Assembly (NCBI RefSeq): GCF_031877795.1
Contig: NC_133933.1
Span: forward strand, 72,929,730-72,993,729
DNA: 64,000 nt
DNA from: Strix aluco
Lineage: Eukaryota > Chordata > Aves > Strigiformes > Strigidae
Direction: 5' to 3'
This document shows, piece by piece, positions 37,401-49,475 of the stretch. The position numbers and the translations under genes are program-made. Under the pieces are notes generated by a model. That model ran no database searches. It had not been told where the DNA came from and saw nothing but the letters and a program-made list of their open reading frames with translations. The stretch's first letter is position 1. Each line of letters begins with the position of its first letter.

Positions 37401-40400
37401 AGCAAACCTGGGAAAAAGAAACTGGGAAGGAACAAAGAGAGAGCTATAATCAGAAATCATCTGAAGCAATGCTGTTAATATGTTATGCATAACAATGTCC
37501 TTGATGACAGTCCAGGATTCTCATCTTGGGCCACGGAACTGTCAGCTAGAAAGGAGTAAGTCATTACATAGGTTCATACTATTAATAGTGACAGCGCTTA
37601 GTAAATCTTGCCTTGTGCACCGTAAACAAGTTTTTATTCCTGTGGCTCAGGACAAGTCCTTCCAAATACAGAATTTATCTGTCTCCCACACAGATCAGCA
37701 GTCCAGCTTCACAGGCAGAACTTAAACACTGCAACACTGAGCACTGCACTAGTTGCATACATTTTTTAGTATAAATAGGGATGATTCACCGTCCTCTCGC
37801 AAGATGTTGAGCCTCTCAGTTCAATTTCTCCTTCCTTTCCCACATCCTACCTCTCTGAAACAGGGTCTTCCCTCCATTCTACAGGGCATTCCCTAGCATA
37901 CAAGTGCTTTTGCTTTATGTGAACTAAAGTATCTGTGACAGGCACCTGGGAGAGTGAGAAGTGGGTTCCTGCATCAGAAAGATTTGCTGCAGTGGGAGAG
38001 TGGGATCCAGATCTCCACAGTCTCCAGAGAGGTCTTGTGGCCTGGCAATACAGCCTTGCCTTTTCCAGTGCTTCCTCTGAATTTGGGAATTAAATACTTG
38101 AACCCAAAGATGACAGCTTCAATGGGAAGACTGAAGTCCCCCAGCACAAAGCTTTCTAAGTCTTTTGTCCTAGAAGGTGGTTAAACAGCCCTGGTTCCCC
38201 CCTGACCAAGGCAGGGTTTCAAACTGGGTGTTCCACAAACTGAGTAAACAGGTAGAGCTGGAAGAGCCTAAATCCCTTATCAGTCCTTCAGGGTCTGCCT
38301 TACTTTACCATCAGAGATGAGCAGTGAGCCAGCCAGTCTTTGAATACCAAGCCTCTGTGCAGCGGATGACTTGAACACCGTCAGGCAGAGGTGCTCTGCT
38401 CCCCACTCCAGGATTTCAATAGTCTATTACCAAGAAATCCTGAATATTAACATTGATTTTCCGGTAAGATTTTTATTGTTTTTTAAAATGCAGGTGTAGA
38501 AGGCTGATGAAAGGTCCCCAGAGCAATGCGTGTTATTGTGTCATCATCAGAAATCTAGAGAGAATATCAGTGATTCACTCTCATATTTCTGCAGGGATGT
38601 CATCTGAAAGAAAAGCTTGTTTAGTGCTGAGCATCATACTATTACAGAAGGACAGAGAAATAAAATAATAGGAGAGGGCACACACACTTCTGGCCACACT
38701 AAAAAATATCCTTAGGAATAAATACTGCAATGTATTTTTGTTGGTTTATGCCTTTTTCCAAAGGTTAACTTTGAGTGTCACTCACAGGCAAGACACCTTC
38801 CTCTCCTTCTGGTCAAAAAAAGAAAAACCTCTCACTCAAAAAAGGCCTGAAGGGGAGCAGACACAGTCTACCTGGCAACTAAATTTGGGAGTCTCCAGGA
38901 GCTTCAGGATCTTCCAAGCCTCAATGCCCACAAATTTGCTTGAACATTCAGACTTGTTCTTCAGTGGAGAAAAAATGTTGACTAGATTTACCCTTGATTT
39001 CCAAAAATAATTTATGGGCTCCCTGAGCACCCATGCGTGCACTGGAATACTTGACGCTTCCACCTACATACTTCTGTTTCAGACACAGGACCACAGATTA
39101 CTCTGTCTTCTCAAAGAGGATGCTGCTAGCAGCAAAGCTCCCTCCTGACACCAGGTTAGTGTTGGTGTTAGTGAGCTGTGGGCTCATGCTGTGGGGGAAG
39201 GAAGAGAAAATACTTCTTGGATTCATGAAGAGAGGACCCTGGAGCGGTCAGTAAATGGGAGAAGTGAAGATGACTAATGTCGTACTGATTGCTGTCAGCA
39301 AGACACTCAGAGCACAGTCCCTTCCAACCTCTTAATAAGGAAGGACAAAAGGCTAGGGCTGGGGAAGAGACGAAGCCATCCAGCTCAGTGAATCAGGATG
39401 GACGGTCCATCTCTGCAATGGGTAAATGAGCTGATCCAGCTCCTACCACAAAATAGCAGGAGCTGGAGGGCTAAGCCCACTTAACTTTAACCAACTTTTA
39501 CTAATGTGGGACCTTAAACCACACATTTTGGGGGATCAAGAAACAAGAGTGCTACTGGCTGCATTACAATGAACAAAATGAGCAGCAAAGTGACTGCATG
39601 TGGGTAATAAAAATAATAGCCAGTGGGAAACATGAGGAATCATTTAAATGATGCAAGAGAAATGATATACATCTGAGTATATTTTTCACAGGCAAACAGA
39701 TGAAAACTGGTCCTCCAGCAATACTGGGGTACAGCCAGGGACTTAGATGTTGCAATGTTTTAATTTGCAGATTTCCTGTTGCCTAGCAGACTCCTCAGTT
39801 AGGAATTAGACAGTCAGGATACAATTCCCGGGGAGAATTAGGTGCCTTAGAATAGTATTCCTAGAAACCAGCACACTGAGCATGAAGTTATTTACACTGG
39901 CCTGGAGAAACCACAGAAGAACAGAACAGGACCACAGTCAGAGACAGCAAAAATATCTCTCTCTGCTCAGTCTTGAATCTCCCTCTGAAGGTAGGTGTTC
40001 AAGCCCAGTTAACCCTTTGTCACAAAAAAGTATTTTGCTCTTTTCTTTGACTCCCATTTCATTCAGTATCTCAGCAGCTAGATCACTCTCCACAAAGAAG
40101 GGAAACTTGCTTTAAACCTCCATGCTGCCTGATCTGTGGCAAGGATTTCGTCCTGACTGCTGCACATCACATGCGAGCACCCACATCAAATCAGGTTCAC
40201 CTGCACCATCTCCCTCCCTCAGTGACTATGCAAAGTGAAGTGGCTTCAACAGGAGAAACTAAGGCTCACCTTAAAACACCAGGCGGAGCAATGAGCTGAA
40301 TGCTGACAGAGGATGTCAGAGTATGGCATTCAAATTTTTGTTCCAAATCAGCTAGAGAGTGTGAGTTCACACTTCCCAGGTCAGCCTTCTGTCTACTGGG

Positions 40401-40406
40401 AAACAT
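31494..40406. other. Unique non-coding DNA, some blocks AT-rich
   Basis: No supported gene across about 9 kb. An AT-rich simple stretch (TAATAACAATAATAACAATA) lies at about 35518-35560. Blocks at 33060-33260 and 36655-36830 carry several homeodomain-type TAATTA/CTAATTAG words and look unlike decaying neutral sequence (see findings). Frames up to 140 codons here have no domain features. Confidence 0.5.
35518..35560. repeat. (AAT/AAC)n simple repeat
   Basis: Imperfect trinucleotide run of AAT, AAC and ATA words (for example AACAATAATAACAATATTAA). Confidence 0.75.
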
Positions 40407-40764
40407 CTCCAGGGAGACCATATAGCAGCCTTCCAGTACTTAAAGGGGGTCTACAGGAAAGATGGGGAGGGACTCTTTATCAGGGAGTGAAGTGATAGGA
40501 TGAGGGGTAATGGTTTTAAACGGAAAGAGGGTAGATTTAGATTAAATGTAAGGAAGAAATTCTTTCCTGTGAGGGTGGTGAGACACTGGAACAGGTTGCC
40601 CAAAGAAGTTGTGGTTGCCCCCTCCCTGGAAGTGTTCAAGGCCAGGCTGGACGGGGCTTTGAGCAACCTGGTCTAGTGGAAGGTGTCCCTGCCCCTGGCA
40701 GGGGGGTTGGACCTAGATGATCTTTAAGGCCCTTTCCAACCCAAATCATTCTATGATTCTATGA
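40407..40764 (+). mobile_element. CR1 LINE, 5'-truncated, 358 bp
   Basis: Similarity to the avian CR1 3' region begins at CTCCAGGGAGACCATATAGC and ends at the octamers ATTCTATGATTCTATGA. The end of ORF2 is readable: one frame gives short words such as [20 protein letters not shown], then [13 protein letters not shown], before stops. The 3' UTR contains the usual GGAAGGTGTCCCTGCCC and GGTTGGACCTAGATGATC. It shares nearly all of these words with the minus-strand copy at 49.5 kb, so the two are probably one subfamily and relatively young. ORF2 encodes reverse transcriptase and endonuclease, but this copy keeps only its last part and cannot move by itself. Confidence 0.95.
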
Positions 40765-41700
40765 ACTGTCCAATACATCCTGAAAAGCATAATTTATGGC
40801 TGCTTGCAAAAGGAAGACCCAGTCTGAGGATAAGTGTGAAGGCTGACCTACAGCTGTGATGGGGGACATGCTCCATTTGAGAAGTTGCTCTGCAAGATCT
40901 TAAGAGGTAAGTGGGGCTCTGAAAAGACCAGTCACACCAAGACTGAAGCAGCAGTAAGCATGATAACAGACAGAGGTTTAAGTGGACAGCACAGCCTTTC
41001 AACTGTGCCTAGAAATCAGGATTTAGGTGCCCTGAGAAATCTACCCATCTGATACTAACACAACAATCCCATAGCTGCCTGTGTTACTCACAGTAACATG
41101 AAGATGAAGATGAACTTTGTAAAAGCTTAATGTGGGAGACTTTCACAGCCAGCTCTTTGTCAGCATTTTCTCACCCCTGCTTTTTTTATGGAAAACTGAT
41201 AGACAGACTCTCGTTATCTTCCCTCATGCTTGCTACCTTGTGAAAGAAGGTTCTGCTCTCCCTGAGGAAGGGAAGTGCAGCTGTGTTTTTCTTTTATATT
41301 TGATGCAATATCTGTTGAACTCTGCCAGAAATTTACCTTCTCCTTATACTCCCTTATTAAGTGTACAAGAGTTATATGTGAAATCAACTGAGAGCTACAT
41401 CCAAAAAACTATCCCAAAGAACATTTATGTGATTTTATCCAACTAAAAAAATGCTTCTGCATGAGCAGAATCTATATATGTAATATTATAATATGGACAG
41501 CTGTATATTGCTTGTGAGCAACCTCTCCACTGATTTTGGTTGGTATGCAGACCTTAAGGCACTGAAGAAACCTGCTTTAAAATAATTGAAAGTATGCTTC
41601 TCACTGTCAAATTTAGAATAATCTTGAAAGTCTAACCTTAGAAAATAATTTTGAAATTAGCATGAATTATATATGCTTTAAACTTGTATTATGGATTTTT
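40765..41700. other. Unique non-coding DNA
   Basis: No supported gene. If the exon at 41734-41893 is real, the portion next to it would be its 3' UTR. A minus-strand ATTAAA lies at 41701-41706. Confidence 0.45.
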
Positions 41701-41733
41701 TTTAATTTAAGATAAATGTACACTAAGTCATTT

Positions 41734-41893
41734 TCATAACGATGTTTGCAATGCAGCATCAATCCCAGTCCCAGTTTCAGTGGATTTCTGTCTCTGTGGC
41801 TGCCAGTGAAACTCTATTTCCTTCTGTAGGCAAGTAATTTTCAGTCGTGTCTTATCTAGCTCCTTAATACAGGCTTCCCTACTAGATAAAATG
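41734..41893 (-). CDS. Candidate last coding exon, coiled-coil type, gene unknown
   Basis: On the minus strand a good splice acceptor (TTTTCTTTCCCTTGGTTTCA then AATTGCAG) ends at 41894. An open 160-nt segment follows, with one base completing a codon, then 52 codons and TGA at 41734-41736. The predicted peptide starts ILSSREACIKELDKTRLKIT and continues with CLQKEIEFHW, a charged stretch with leucine/isoleucine spacing typical of a coiled coil. It then has a Gln/Lys/Thr-rich tail ending AALQTSL. The frame stays open upstream of the acceptor to 42195, but that part reads like intron. An ATTAAA poly(A)-signal variant lies 28 bases past the stop. I do not recognise the protein, and no upstream exon was found in the window. 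It may be the end of a coiled-coil protein or a chance frame. Confidence 0.35.
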
Positions 41894-44800
41894 CTGCAAT
41901 TTGAAACCAAGGGAAAGAAAACTGTAAACCTCTTTGCCCAGAATGACTGTAAACATCCAAGCAAACACACTCTCAATAAAGAAAGGAACCTTTGAGTGAA
42001 TGACAACGCATGCCAATTTCTGCTAAGAGAATAGTCTAGACTGAAAGGATTGAGATAAGCAGGACTTAAACAGTGCTGTTGATGTAGATGTTTGATTTGA
42101 CCAGTTAATGAAATGCACTTCAGAAAAACATACCGAAGCTGATCTAAGTAAGAAGAGTCAAAAACCAGATAATTTTCCTGACCATATGAGACCATCTCCC
42201 ACCTCTCACAATACTCCAGACTACTCCCTTGTTATAATTAAAGTTATGTGGGGGTATTATTGGTGGCAAAACTTTGTCGAATAAACAGGACATATTTAAG
42301 CAATCGGCTGGACGAGACAATAGCAAATAGACCATGAAAGCAATAACCCTGTGCTGGCAGAGATGGACACTGGATGATCTAATTGACCTTCTGCATTTGA
42401 ACCTTGTCATCTATCACTGGCTACGGGCTGCTGAAGAATGAAAAATGTGTAAGATGAAAACAGGTTTTACAATAGAAAAAGAAAACACAAATGCAAATGC
42501 AGAATGCAAGACGATTGCTCAAGATGCAAATTATAACCAGACCCAGGGACAGATTAAGAAATGATGAGTATACTCAGAGTGCCAGACTCTAAATAGTAGG
42601 TTACTGTAATGCCTCCTTTTTAACCCCACTCACTCACTTAGCCAGCAGTAGACTTCCTTTGCAGGACTTGGATCTCCTCATGTCTAGGACGTAGGTAGAA
42701 ATGCATATTCAAAGTTCTGATTTTACTTCTAGGTCTACAGCACATTAGAGACAACAACCTAGACTTCATTTTACAACTGGAAGAGTCACAGAAAGTAGTT
42801 CATCTCATCCGAGGCAGCTGAAGGCTGGATAAAACCTGTGTCTGTGGAAGATGGTATAACTGACACATCACCTCTGAATACAGCTCTATAAACTCTGATT
42901 TCCCAGATTTTATACTAGAGGCTATGCCAATGGTAGTGCTGCAATCAGCTGAAAAAACACCTTGGATTTCTAGCTGCAATCAGCCTAAAAATCTTTGGTT
43001 TGTAGAACAAGTTAATCTGCATTGCTTCCATTACTGCTGATTTGTTACCACTTTGTGTACATCCTGCAGTTAGCCTCATTAGGCTAGCCATGGCCTAAGA
43101 ACAACAGCATGCTAAGTGCTTCTCAACACTCTCACCCCTTTCAAGATGTAACCACAGAAGGATTCTCCATCATTTTCCCCATGCTCAGGCTCATCACCCC
43201 ACCAGGCAAAATACAGGAAAAGAGAGTGTTCTGCTCTAGAACTGCTCTCCTTTCTTCTTTTGGGAAACACTGGATTTGTTTCCTAATTTCTGGTAAAGAA
43301 ACATCTCTAATGCATCCTCACTTTGTCCAGCTGAAGCTTAAAACCACAATTTTTATAAAATAGGGAAAAGAAGGAAAAGTGCTTGTGAGGAGCCACAGCT
43401 CTGTTCTCTCCCATCTCTGCTACTCAGCTCAAAGTCCACAGAGCACTGGGGTTTCTACAACATCAGGAGGTGGCTCATAAAATAACTACACCTTGCTTCA
43501 AACATACCCACAGTTTCCAAGGGGGTTTGCTGGAAAGTGTCACTGCCTACTGGAGAAAACAGTGGGAGCCAGTCACTCAGCCATCAATTTTTATGGGTTG
43601 GCAGGACCTATTGGCAGACATAAAGACATTTTTGTTATCAACACTTCTAATCAAATTTTTTTGATTACAGGATTAAACTAGGATTTTGCAAAGTGATTAG
43701 CTGAGTTGCCAAAGGTTTTCTTACTTATTACTGACCCTTCTATCCAAAAAAGAGTAGGATACAGAAAGGTTCATAGACTTTTATAAGACTACATCATTCT
43801 TCAATTAAGAAAGGTTCAGAAATACTATCCTTATTCAAAATATTCAAAGACATTACAAATCCCCCTGCTCTCTGTCATATGACTTTCAAACCTAGATTAA
43901 GAAGGGAAAAATATAACCTTAAAGCAGACAGATCAACCTCTCCCAAGATCTTAGCTGCAATAGAAATGGAGCTGGAAGTATATGAGTTACCCTTTATTTT
44001 GCAGTTTTCCAATTTCTTCTCTTATAAGTAGAATGAATAATAAGTTTAGGTGCATTCTATTTCTTAGATTCTTTAGCAAAAGTAATTTCTTTCCTTGGTC
44101 TTTAACAAAAGGTCCCAAATTTCAGCATTAACCCAGCAGCTCTAATAAACAGTTACGGGTTCCCACTGAACAATTTCTTAGCAAATCAGATTGACACAGA
44201 ACAATTTCCTTGGCCAGGAAAACCAAGAATTCAGCCGAAAAAGGAAAAAAAAAAACATCTTCCCCCTCAATTTTCAGGCAAACACACAACTGTAATAATA
44301 TTTGAGCATATTTTATCATCAAAATCAACTACTTCACTCTTAAACAACTTACACTAGCCAACCATCCAACCAAACTGCTGGTCTGTCCAAACAATTAGTC
44401 ATGTTTTAAACCAATGATAACAGGCAAGATCATGGTTTCCATAGTAAATAAAGTGATCATTTCTAGTAGAAACCATACTTTGTATCTCCTTCTCCAATAT
44501 ATATGTTATTGTATGCATATTGATGTAGCTAATATTCAGATGACAACCAATGGAGAATAGAAAAAAAAAAAAAAACAAGGCTGCCATAGATCCTACCTCA
44601 TCCTGAGTTTCTGCTTCTGGGACAGGAGTCAGGAAAATGAAAGGTCTTGGAAAACTTCGTTCTGTCATAAGTAATGAGTAGGAAAGAGGAAGATGAACCC
44701 ATAAAGCAACAAGAACAAGATGAGACCTTGGGATTTCAAACTCTCTTCCAATTCACATAAACAGAGGCTATTTCTTTTGGATTTAAATCCTTACCCCACC

Positions 44801-45221
44801 TTACTGATCTGTTGCACATTGTAAGTAGAGGTCCCAACCATTTACCTGACTGAATTATCACAGTATGTTCCCATAAGAACTGCTGTCACCAGGACAACTC
44901 AGGTCGTCAGCGCCCAGCCCAAGATATTGGCTGCTCTACCACCTGCAAAGGGGTGGGCGGTTTTACTAGCATGAAGCAGGCATGTTTGGAGCCAAGCACA
45001 TGGCATATTTTGGTCCTTCCAAGCCCTGCACCTCAGGCCACAATGTCCTGCTTCAACAGAAAAGGTATCGACAGCACAAAATAAAGCAGCTCAACACACT
45101 AATGCTGGCTTCCCACCACCATGGGGAGAAGGGAGAATGGGTGTCTTTCTTGGCCTGTGACACCTGGGCACAGGTCCCTTTCTCCTCTAACCACCCATCT
45201 AGCCAGGTGCTAAGAGGGGAC
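41894..45221. other. Unique non-coding DNA
   Basis: No supported exon. A (A)15 run lies at 44561-44575. If the candidate exon at 41.7 kb is genuine, this would be intron. Confidence 0.5.
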
Positions 45222-45226
45222 CCATC
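45222..45226. repeat. Target-site duplication, left copy (CCATC)
   Basis: CCATC abuts the TG start of the LTR and recurs exactly at 45824-45828. Confidence 0.85.
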
Positions 45227-45823
45227 TGTACTGGGTCTGGCTGAGCCGGAATTGGTTTTCCCCTGTAGCAGCCCTCATGGTGCTGTGTTTTGTGTTGGGA
45301 GCTGGCAGGGTGTTGATAGCACACTGGTGGTGTGGCTACTGCTGAGTAGTGCTTACACAGCACCAAGGCTCTTTCCGACATTTTCCCCCCCACAGTGGGA
45401 CGGGGTGGGCAAGATCTTGGGAGGGGACACAACCAGGACAGCTGACCCGAACTGACCAAAGGGATATTCCATACCATATGACGTCTGCTCAGTATAAAGC
45501 TGGGAGAAAGGAGGAAGGGGGTGGGGTCACCCTTGGTCCTCTGAGGCAACCACTACGCGTATTGTAGCCCTGCTTCCTGAGAAGGCCCGACATCGCCTGT
45601 TCATGGGAAGCAGAGAATAAATCTGTTTTCTTTTTTTTTGCTTCCGCACACGGATCTTTGCTTCGCTTTGCTTATATTAAAACTGCTGTTGTTTTACCCA
45701 CAAGGGTTGGCTATCTTATATTCTTTCCCCTCTTTGCCCTGTTGAGAAAAAAAGGGGAAGGGGGGGGAAGTGATAGAGCGACTTGGTGGGTACCTGGCAT
45801 TTAGCCAAGGTCAAACCACCACA
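45227..45823 (+). mobile_element. Solo LTR of an avian ERVL-like endogenous retrovirus, 597 bp
   Basis: It starts TGTACTGGGTCTGGCTGAGC and ends GGTCAAACCACCACA, with exact 5-bp CCATC duplications on both sides. The order of internal words matches a common avian ERVL-type LTR: GTGCTGTGTTTTGTGTTGGG, GTTGATAGCACACTGGTG, GGGAGGGGACACAACCAGGA, then GGGATATTCCATACCATATG. U3 carries a TGACGTC (CRE/ATF-type) site at 45479-45485 and a TATAAA box at 45493-45498. An AATAAA poly(A) signal follows at 45616-45621, and U5 contains GCTTCCGCACACGGATC. No retroviral coding sequence adjoins it, so it is a solo LTR. The family call is from memory; the structure is seen directly. The 157-codon frame at 44982-45455 that runs into it is not a gene. 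Confidence 0.92.
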
Positions 45824-45828
45824 CCATC
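45824..45828. repeat. Target-site duplication, right copy (CCATC)
   Basis: Exact match to 45222-45226, directly after the CA end of the LTR. Confidence 0.85.
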
Positions 45829-48771
45829 ACTGGCTGCTGGCATGTCACCTCTAAGCCAGCTGCAGCAGATCCCCCTTTCTCACAAGGAACAGCTGAAACA
45901 AAGACTTGGGACCTTCAGAACACAAACCCAGGCTTTGCGGGGGTGGGGGTGGGGCTGGGTTTTATTGTTGGGTTGTTGGGTTTTTTTTTCAGGAAGAAAT
46001 TTAAGTAACAGGGAGCACCTGAACTAACTGAAATCTAAGTAAGGATGTGGGGAAGGGAGAGGGGGAGGAATGGGGAAAGGAGTGTAAAAGCTTGGTCATC
46101 AGTAATTCCTTACCTATAATAATTTCTAAAGCTGGCTAAGCACCTAAGCATGTGCAAAACTGCATAGACTGAAGTCTTCCTCTGGATCACCTCCAAGACA
46201 TTGATTAGAGCATTCAGAATTTAAAAATAGGCAGATACAACTATAATTAATGAGATTACAGATTTCATGAGGTCCCACCATTTCCAGCTCAATGGAAAGA
46301 ACAATAATTTTGAAGGGGTCAGTTGCCCTTTCTTATCCAAAGGACTTGTGCCAGTATAAAATTACTAAGTGGAAGGAGAACTAAAGCATGTCACTGGAAA
46401 TTACAATTTATGTCTCTGGAGATAGACATCTGGTTTTACAGTTCATTTGTTGATATTCTTCTCTAAAAGCCTGAAAAAGTACGAGCAATTGAATACCAGT
46501 TAAACCATTACAGTGTCTGCAGGGCTCTTTTTACATTAGGTTCAATAACCTAAATGAGGTACTTCAGTTACTTCTACAGAGTCCAGATTTACAAAACATG
46601 TCCTGTGTCCATGTGTGTCCGTCCCCATGTGTCTGTCCCGTCCCCCCCCTCCCGCCCCCTCCCCGCCTCTGAATGCTGAAAACCCTGGTTTATAAAATCA
46701 AATATTGAGATCAGTTCTGAGGAAACTCAGAAGAAAGAGTGTAGTTGTGTATCTGATAGGACAGCCAGAAGAAGAAAGGCACCCCTTTTGTCACACTCAA
46801 AACAGCTGTATTTTTCACAGTGAGTCAAAGTGAAGTACATTCAGCCATTGCAGCCACAAAGGCATCCTACAGTTGTGGCAGGAACTACAGCGAAGTTACA
46901 GCACTTGTGCTTTGAGTTATAAGTAAACCAACCTGTGGGACTGGGTGCTAAACGTTTGCAATTCAACAGATATTCTTTACCCCCTTTTTTCAGAACTTAT
47001 ATATTAACACAACAGACTAGTTGAACACTTTAAAAACTGCCCTATCCAACTTTTCAGATGCTCGAAATCTACAAAGCAAAAGGCAGCTGGTACCAAAATA
47101 GAGTTTTTGGGTACCAAGCTTACAGACTGGCAAAACCTTAGGCCAAGAAGCGGTTAGATTTCCTGCTGTCTGCCCAGACTATAAAGAGGATGTAATATTT
47201 CATAGTAAAAGATTGCCATGGAAGGTATTTGTCTGCACATTTTTTTAATAAAGTCTATTTGGCAGCTATAGGGGAATGGACCATTAGGTATTTTTCCATC
47301 TCTAGTATCTATTATTCTAATTTCATCTAGGAATAGCAGTCCAGTACCCATCTGTAGCAGTGAAGGCTAGAAAGGTAGAGTTAAGCACAGACATAAAAAC
47401 ACAGGCTGCTGGAACAGCCAACATGATCAGTTGTCCATATCTGGTAGCCAGTAATTTGATAGTCTAGCTTCTTACCTTTAAGACTGAAAATATCTATCAT
47501 CATGGAGTGGGAATTAATTTCTAGAAGAACAAACAGAAAACTTTGAAAATAATCTTCTAGGCATGTGCTGGAGGTACCTCACCACCCTGTCCTCTCTCTT
47601 TGTGCTGATGTGTTGCATCCTGTGAAGAAGGTTAAGACAGACTCTCTGAAATGTTGTGATGTTTTTCTCTTCACCTTGTCACGGCTCTGCTGAGTGATGG
47701 AGGAGGATCTGAATGGTCCATTCTCCCTGGAGTGAGAGAATAGTGTCAACACTGCTCTAGATTTCAGATCTGGCAAAACGTGCCTGAAGGTGACATGGAA
47801 GAACAGTAAGTCTTAAATGACATCTCCGTTCTCATATGACTCCTGTGAAGGTCTGTCATTAATAAGATAAAGCTTTCTTAAAAATTAGATATTATTCTTG
47901 TGTCTCTCATACTGAGTATCTCAGCACAACACTGAGTTAAATAAGGCAGGTACTTATTTTAGATGTGGAGTGATAAGCACCAATTACTTACCAGTTTTAA
48001 TGAAATTATATGAGTACCTTTTAGTGCCAGCACTAAGGTGCTCCCAGACTAGCAATGCTCCATAGATAAATTAGTCTTTCTTGACATTAGCAATCACAAA
48101 CATTCAGTTTTTTCTTTGGAAACCCTAACACAGTTGTGTCTCTTGTGGAAAAATATCTTTCAGACAAGCTTTGAAGATAATCGCTACAATAAAGGATTAA
48201 TTCTCTTAGTTTCCTAGGTCTTGATCTGTTTGCTGTAGTTCAGTATAGAATAAAAAGTACCTTCCTTACAAGTGACAAGTCAGAGTGAATGAAAACGAGT
48301 GTGCAGATTAGAACCTTTGAAGTTTTACTTGGAAGATCATACCAACTGTCCAGAAAAAAATTAACAATCATTGACAAATCCACTTGCGTTATTGCTCATG
48401 GTACCAAGAAGTTTACATAACCCGTATTTTGTTCAAGAGAATGTGCAATATATTGTGGACAATTACTTCATAGTTCATGATGAATTTTCCCACTAGCTTT
48501 AAAATCAGTCTTTCTTTTATGTATTTTCAGCACACTCCTATGGATCATTGGTTCTTTCCAGTTAGAAAGCAAATGAATGTAAATGGTGCTCACACGTACT
48601 AAAATATTAAATGCTACAAGAGAACCCTACAAAATAGATAGGTCCAGATAACCCTACAGATTCAGATTTACAGATCCAGAATATTTTGCTTGCCTGATCT
48701 CCTAGCACAGAAAATACTCCCAGTGAACATACAGGGCATTGTGAGCTGGTTGTGATCAACCCTAGAAGAAA
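45829..48771. other. Unique non-coding DNA
   Basis: No supported gene. G-rich stretch at about 45938-45960 and a C-rich tract at 46598-46670. Confidence 0.55.
46598..46670 (+). repeat. C-rich low-complexity tract with TGTCC words
   Basis: Repeated TGTCC/GTGTGTCC/GTCCC words followed by CCCCCCCTCCCGCCCCCTCC. The complementary strand has several close G runs. Confidence 0.75.
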
Positions 48772-48892
48772 AGATGGTGGAGTGATTTGGGAGCTAGCCT
48801 GAGACTTGGGAGATGTTAATTTTCCTGCTCCACTACGATGTCATGTATGACCTTGGGCAAATCACATTTCTAAGATGGGAATAATACCTATT
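48772..48892 (+). mobile_element. MIR SINE, part 1 (interrupted by LTR)
   Basis: TATGACCTTGGGCAAATCAC followed by TAAGATGGGAATAATACCTA is the MIR core (TGTGACCTTGGGCAAGTCAC, then AAAATGGGGATAATAGTACCTA). The preceding GAGTGATTTGGGAGCTAGCC and CCTGCTCCACTACG fit the tRNA-derived half. The core stops at CTATT, where an LTR has inserted, and resumes at 49421. Confidence 0.8.
48888..48892. repeat. Target-site duplication, left copy (CTATT)
   Basis: CTATT precedes the LTR and is repeated exactly at 49421-49425. Joining the two flanks across a single copy restores the MIR order (ACCTAC then CTCATAGG), which supports the boundary independently. Confidence 0.88.
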
Positions 48893-49420
48893 TGTTACGG
48901 CTGCTCTCAAATAAACAACCAACCACCAAAAATAAAAAATTAATTATTAACACAGTTAACTAGCTGTCCGTAAATTACAGGTTCAAATGTCTGTGAGAGG
49001 AGAACAGAACAACTTTCTAGGGTTTAACAGCAACCCAAAACGCATAACAAAGAACTCTATAGGGTTTAACAGCAACCCAAAACGCTTTATCACTCACCTG
49101 ATAAGTGAGGGCTCTTAACCTCAAGGACCTGCTCAGGGCAGTGTCCCGACCCAAGGCACCTCAAGGAGTTTCCTTGGGCAGTGTCCTGACCCAAGGGGAG
49201 AGTCCTTGACCCCAGCGCGCTGCTCCAGGGGACGAGCTCCAAATGGGTCCCCCAGGGGACTCCATTTATACCCAGGCTGAATCTGACCTGTAGTCAATAG
49301 TGGCTCCCATTGGCCAAAGGTCCCAACTACCACGAGGCCTTGAGAACAAAGACAGCCAGGAGCTGCTACACTTCAGCAGCCAAGAAGCTCTGCTTTCACT
49401 GGGCGGATGCACCTGCCACA
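48893..49420 (-). mobile_element. Solo LTR of an endogenous retrovirus, 528 bp
   Basis: Plus-strand ends are TGTTACGGCTGCTCTC and GGATGCACCTGCCACA, with exact CTATT duplications outside. Read on the minus strand, U3 begins TGTGGCAGGTGCATCC. A CCAAT box (GGCCAATGGG, about 49306-49315) stands some 40 bases before a TATA box (GGGTATAAATGG, about 49262-49273). R/U5 holds two short tandem duplications: a 25-bp identical word at 49019-49043 and 49061-49085, and GGGCAGTGTCC-GACCCAAGG at 49136-49156 and 49176-49196. Family not identified; the 5-bp duplication suits an ERVL-like or related class. No coding remnant of the provirus remains. Confidence 0.85.
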
Positions 49421-49475
49421 CTATTTCATAAGAATCTTGTGAGGACAAATGCATTCAAAAATGCAAGACACTCAA
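49421..49475 (+). mobile_element. MIR SINE, part 2 (between LTR and CR1)
   Basis: CTATTTCATAAGAATCTTGT then GAGGACAAATGCATTC and ATGCAAGACACTCA continue the MIR consensus (CTACCTCATAGGGTTGTTGT, GAGGATTAAATGAG, ATGTAAAGCACTTAGA) from where part 1 stopped. It ends where a CR1 begins. A weak continuation may exist after the CR1, at about 49980-50010. Confidence 0.75.

Noticed and set aside
41734..42195. Whole 153-codon minus-strand frame taken as a single-exon gene
   Set aside because: Only the part after the acceptor at 41893/41894 looks coding; the upstream part has random composition.
44982..45455. 157-codon plus-strand frame
   Set aside because: Its second half lies inside the solo LTR and no retroviral or cellular domain is visible.
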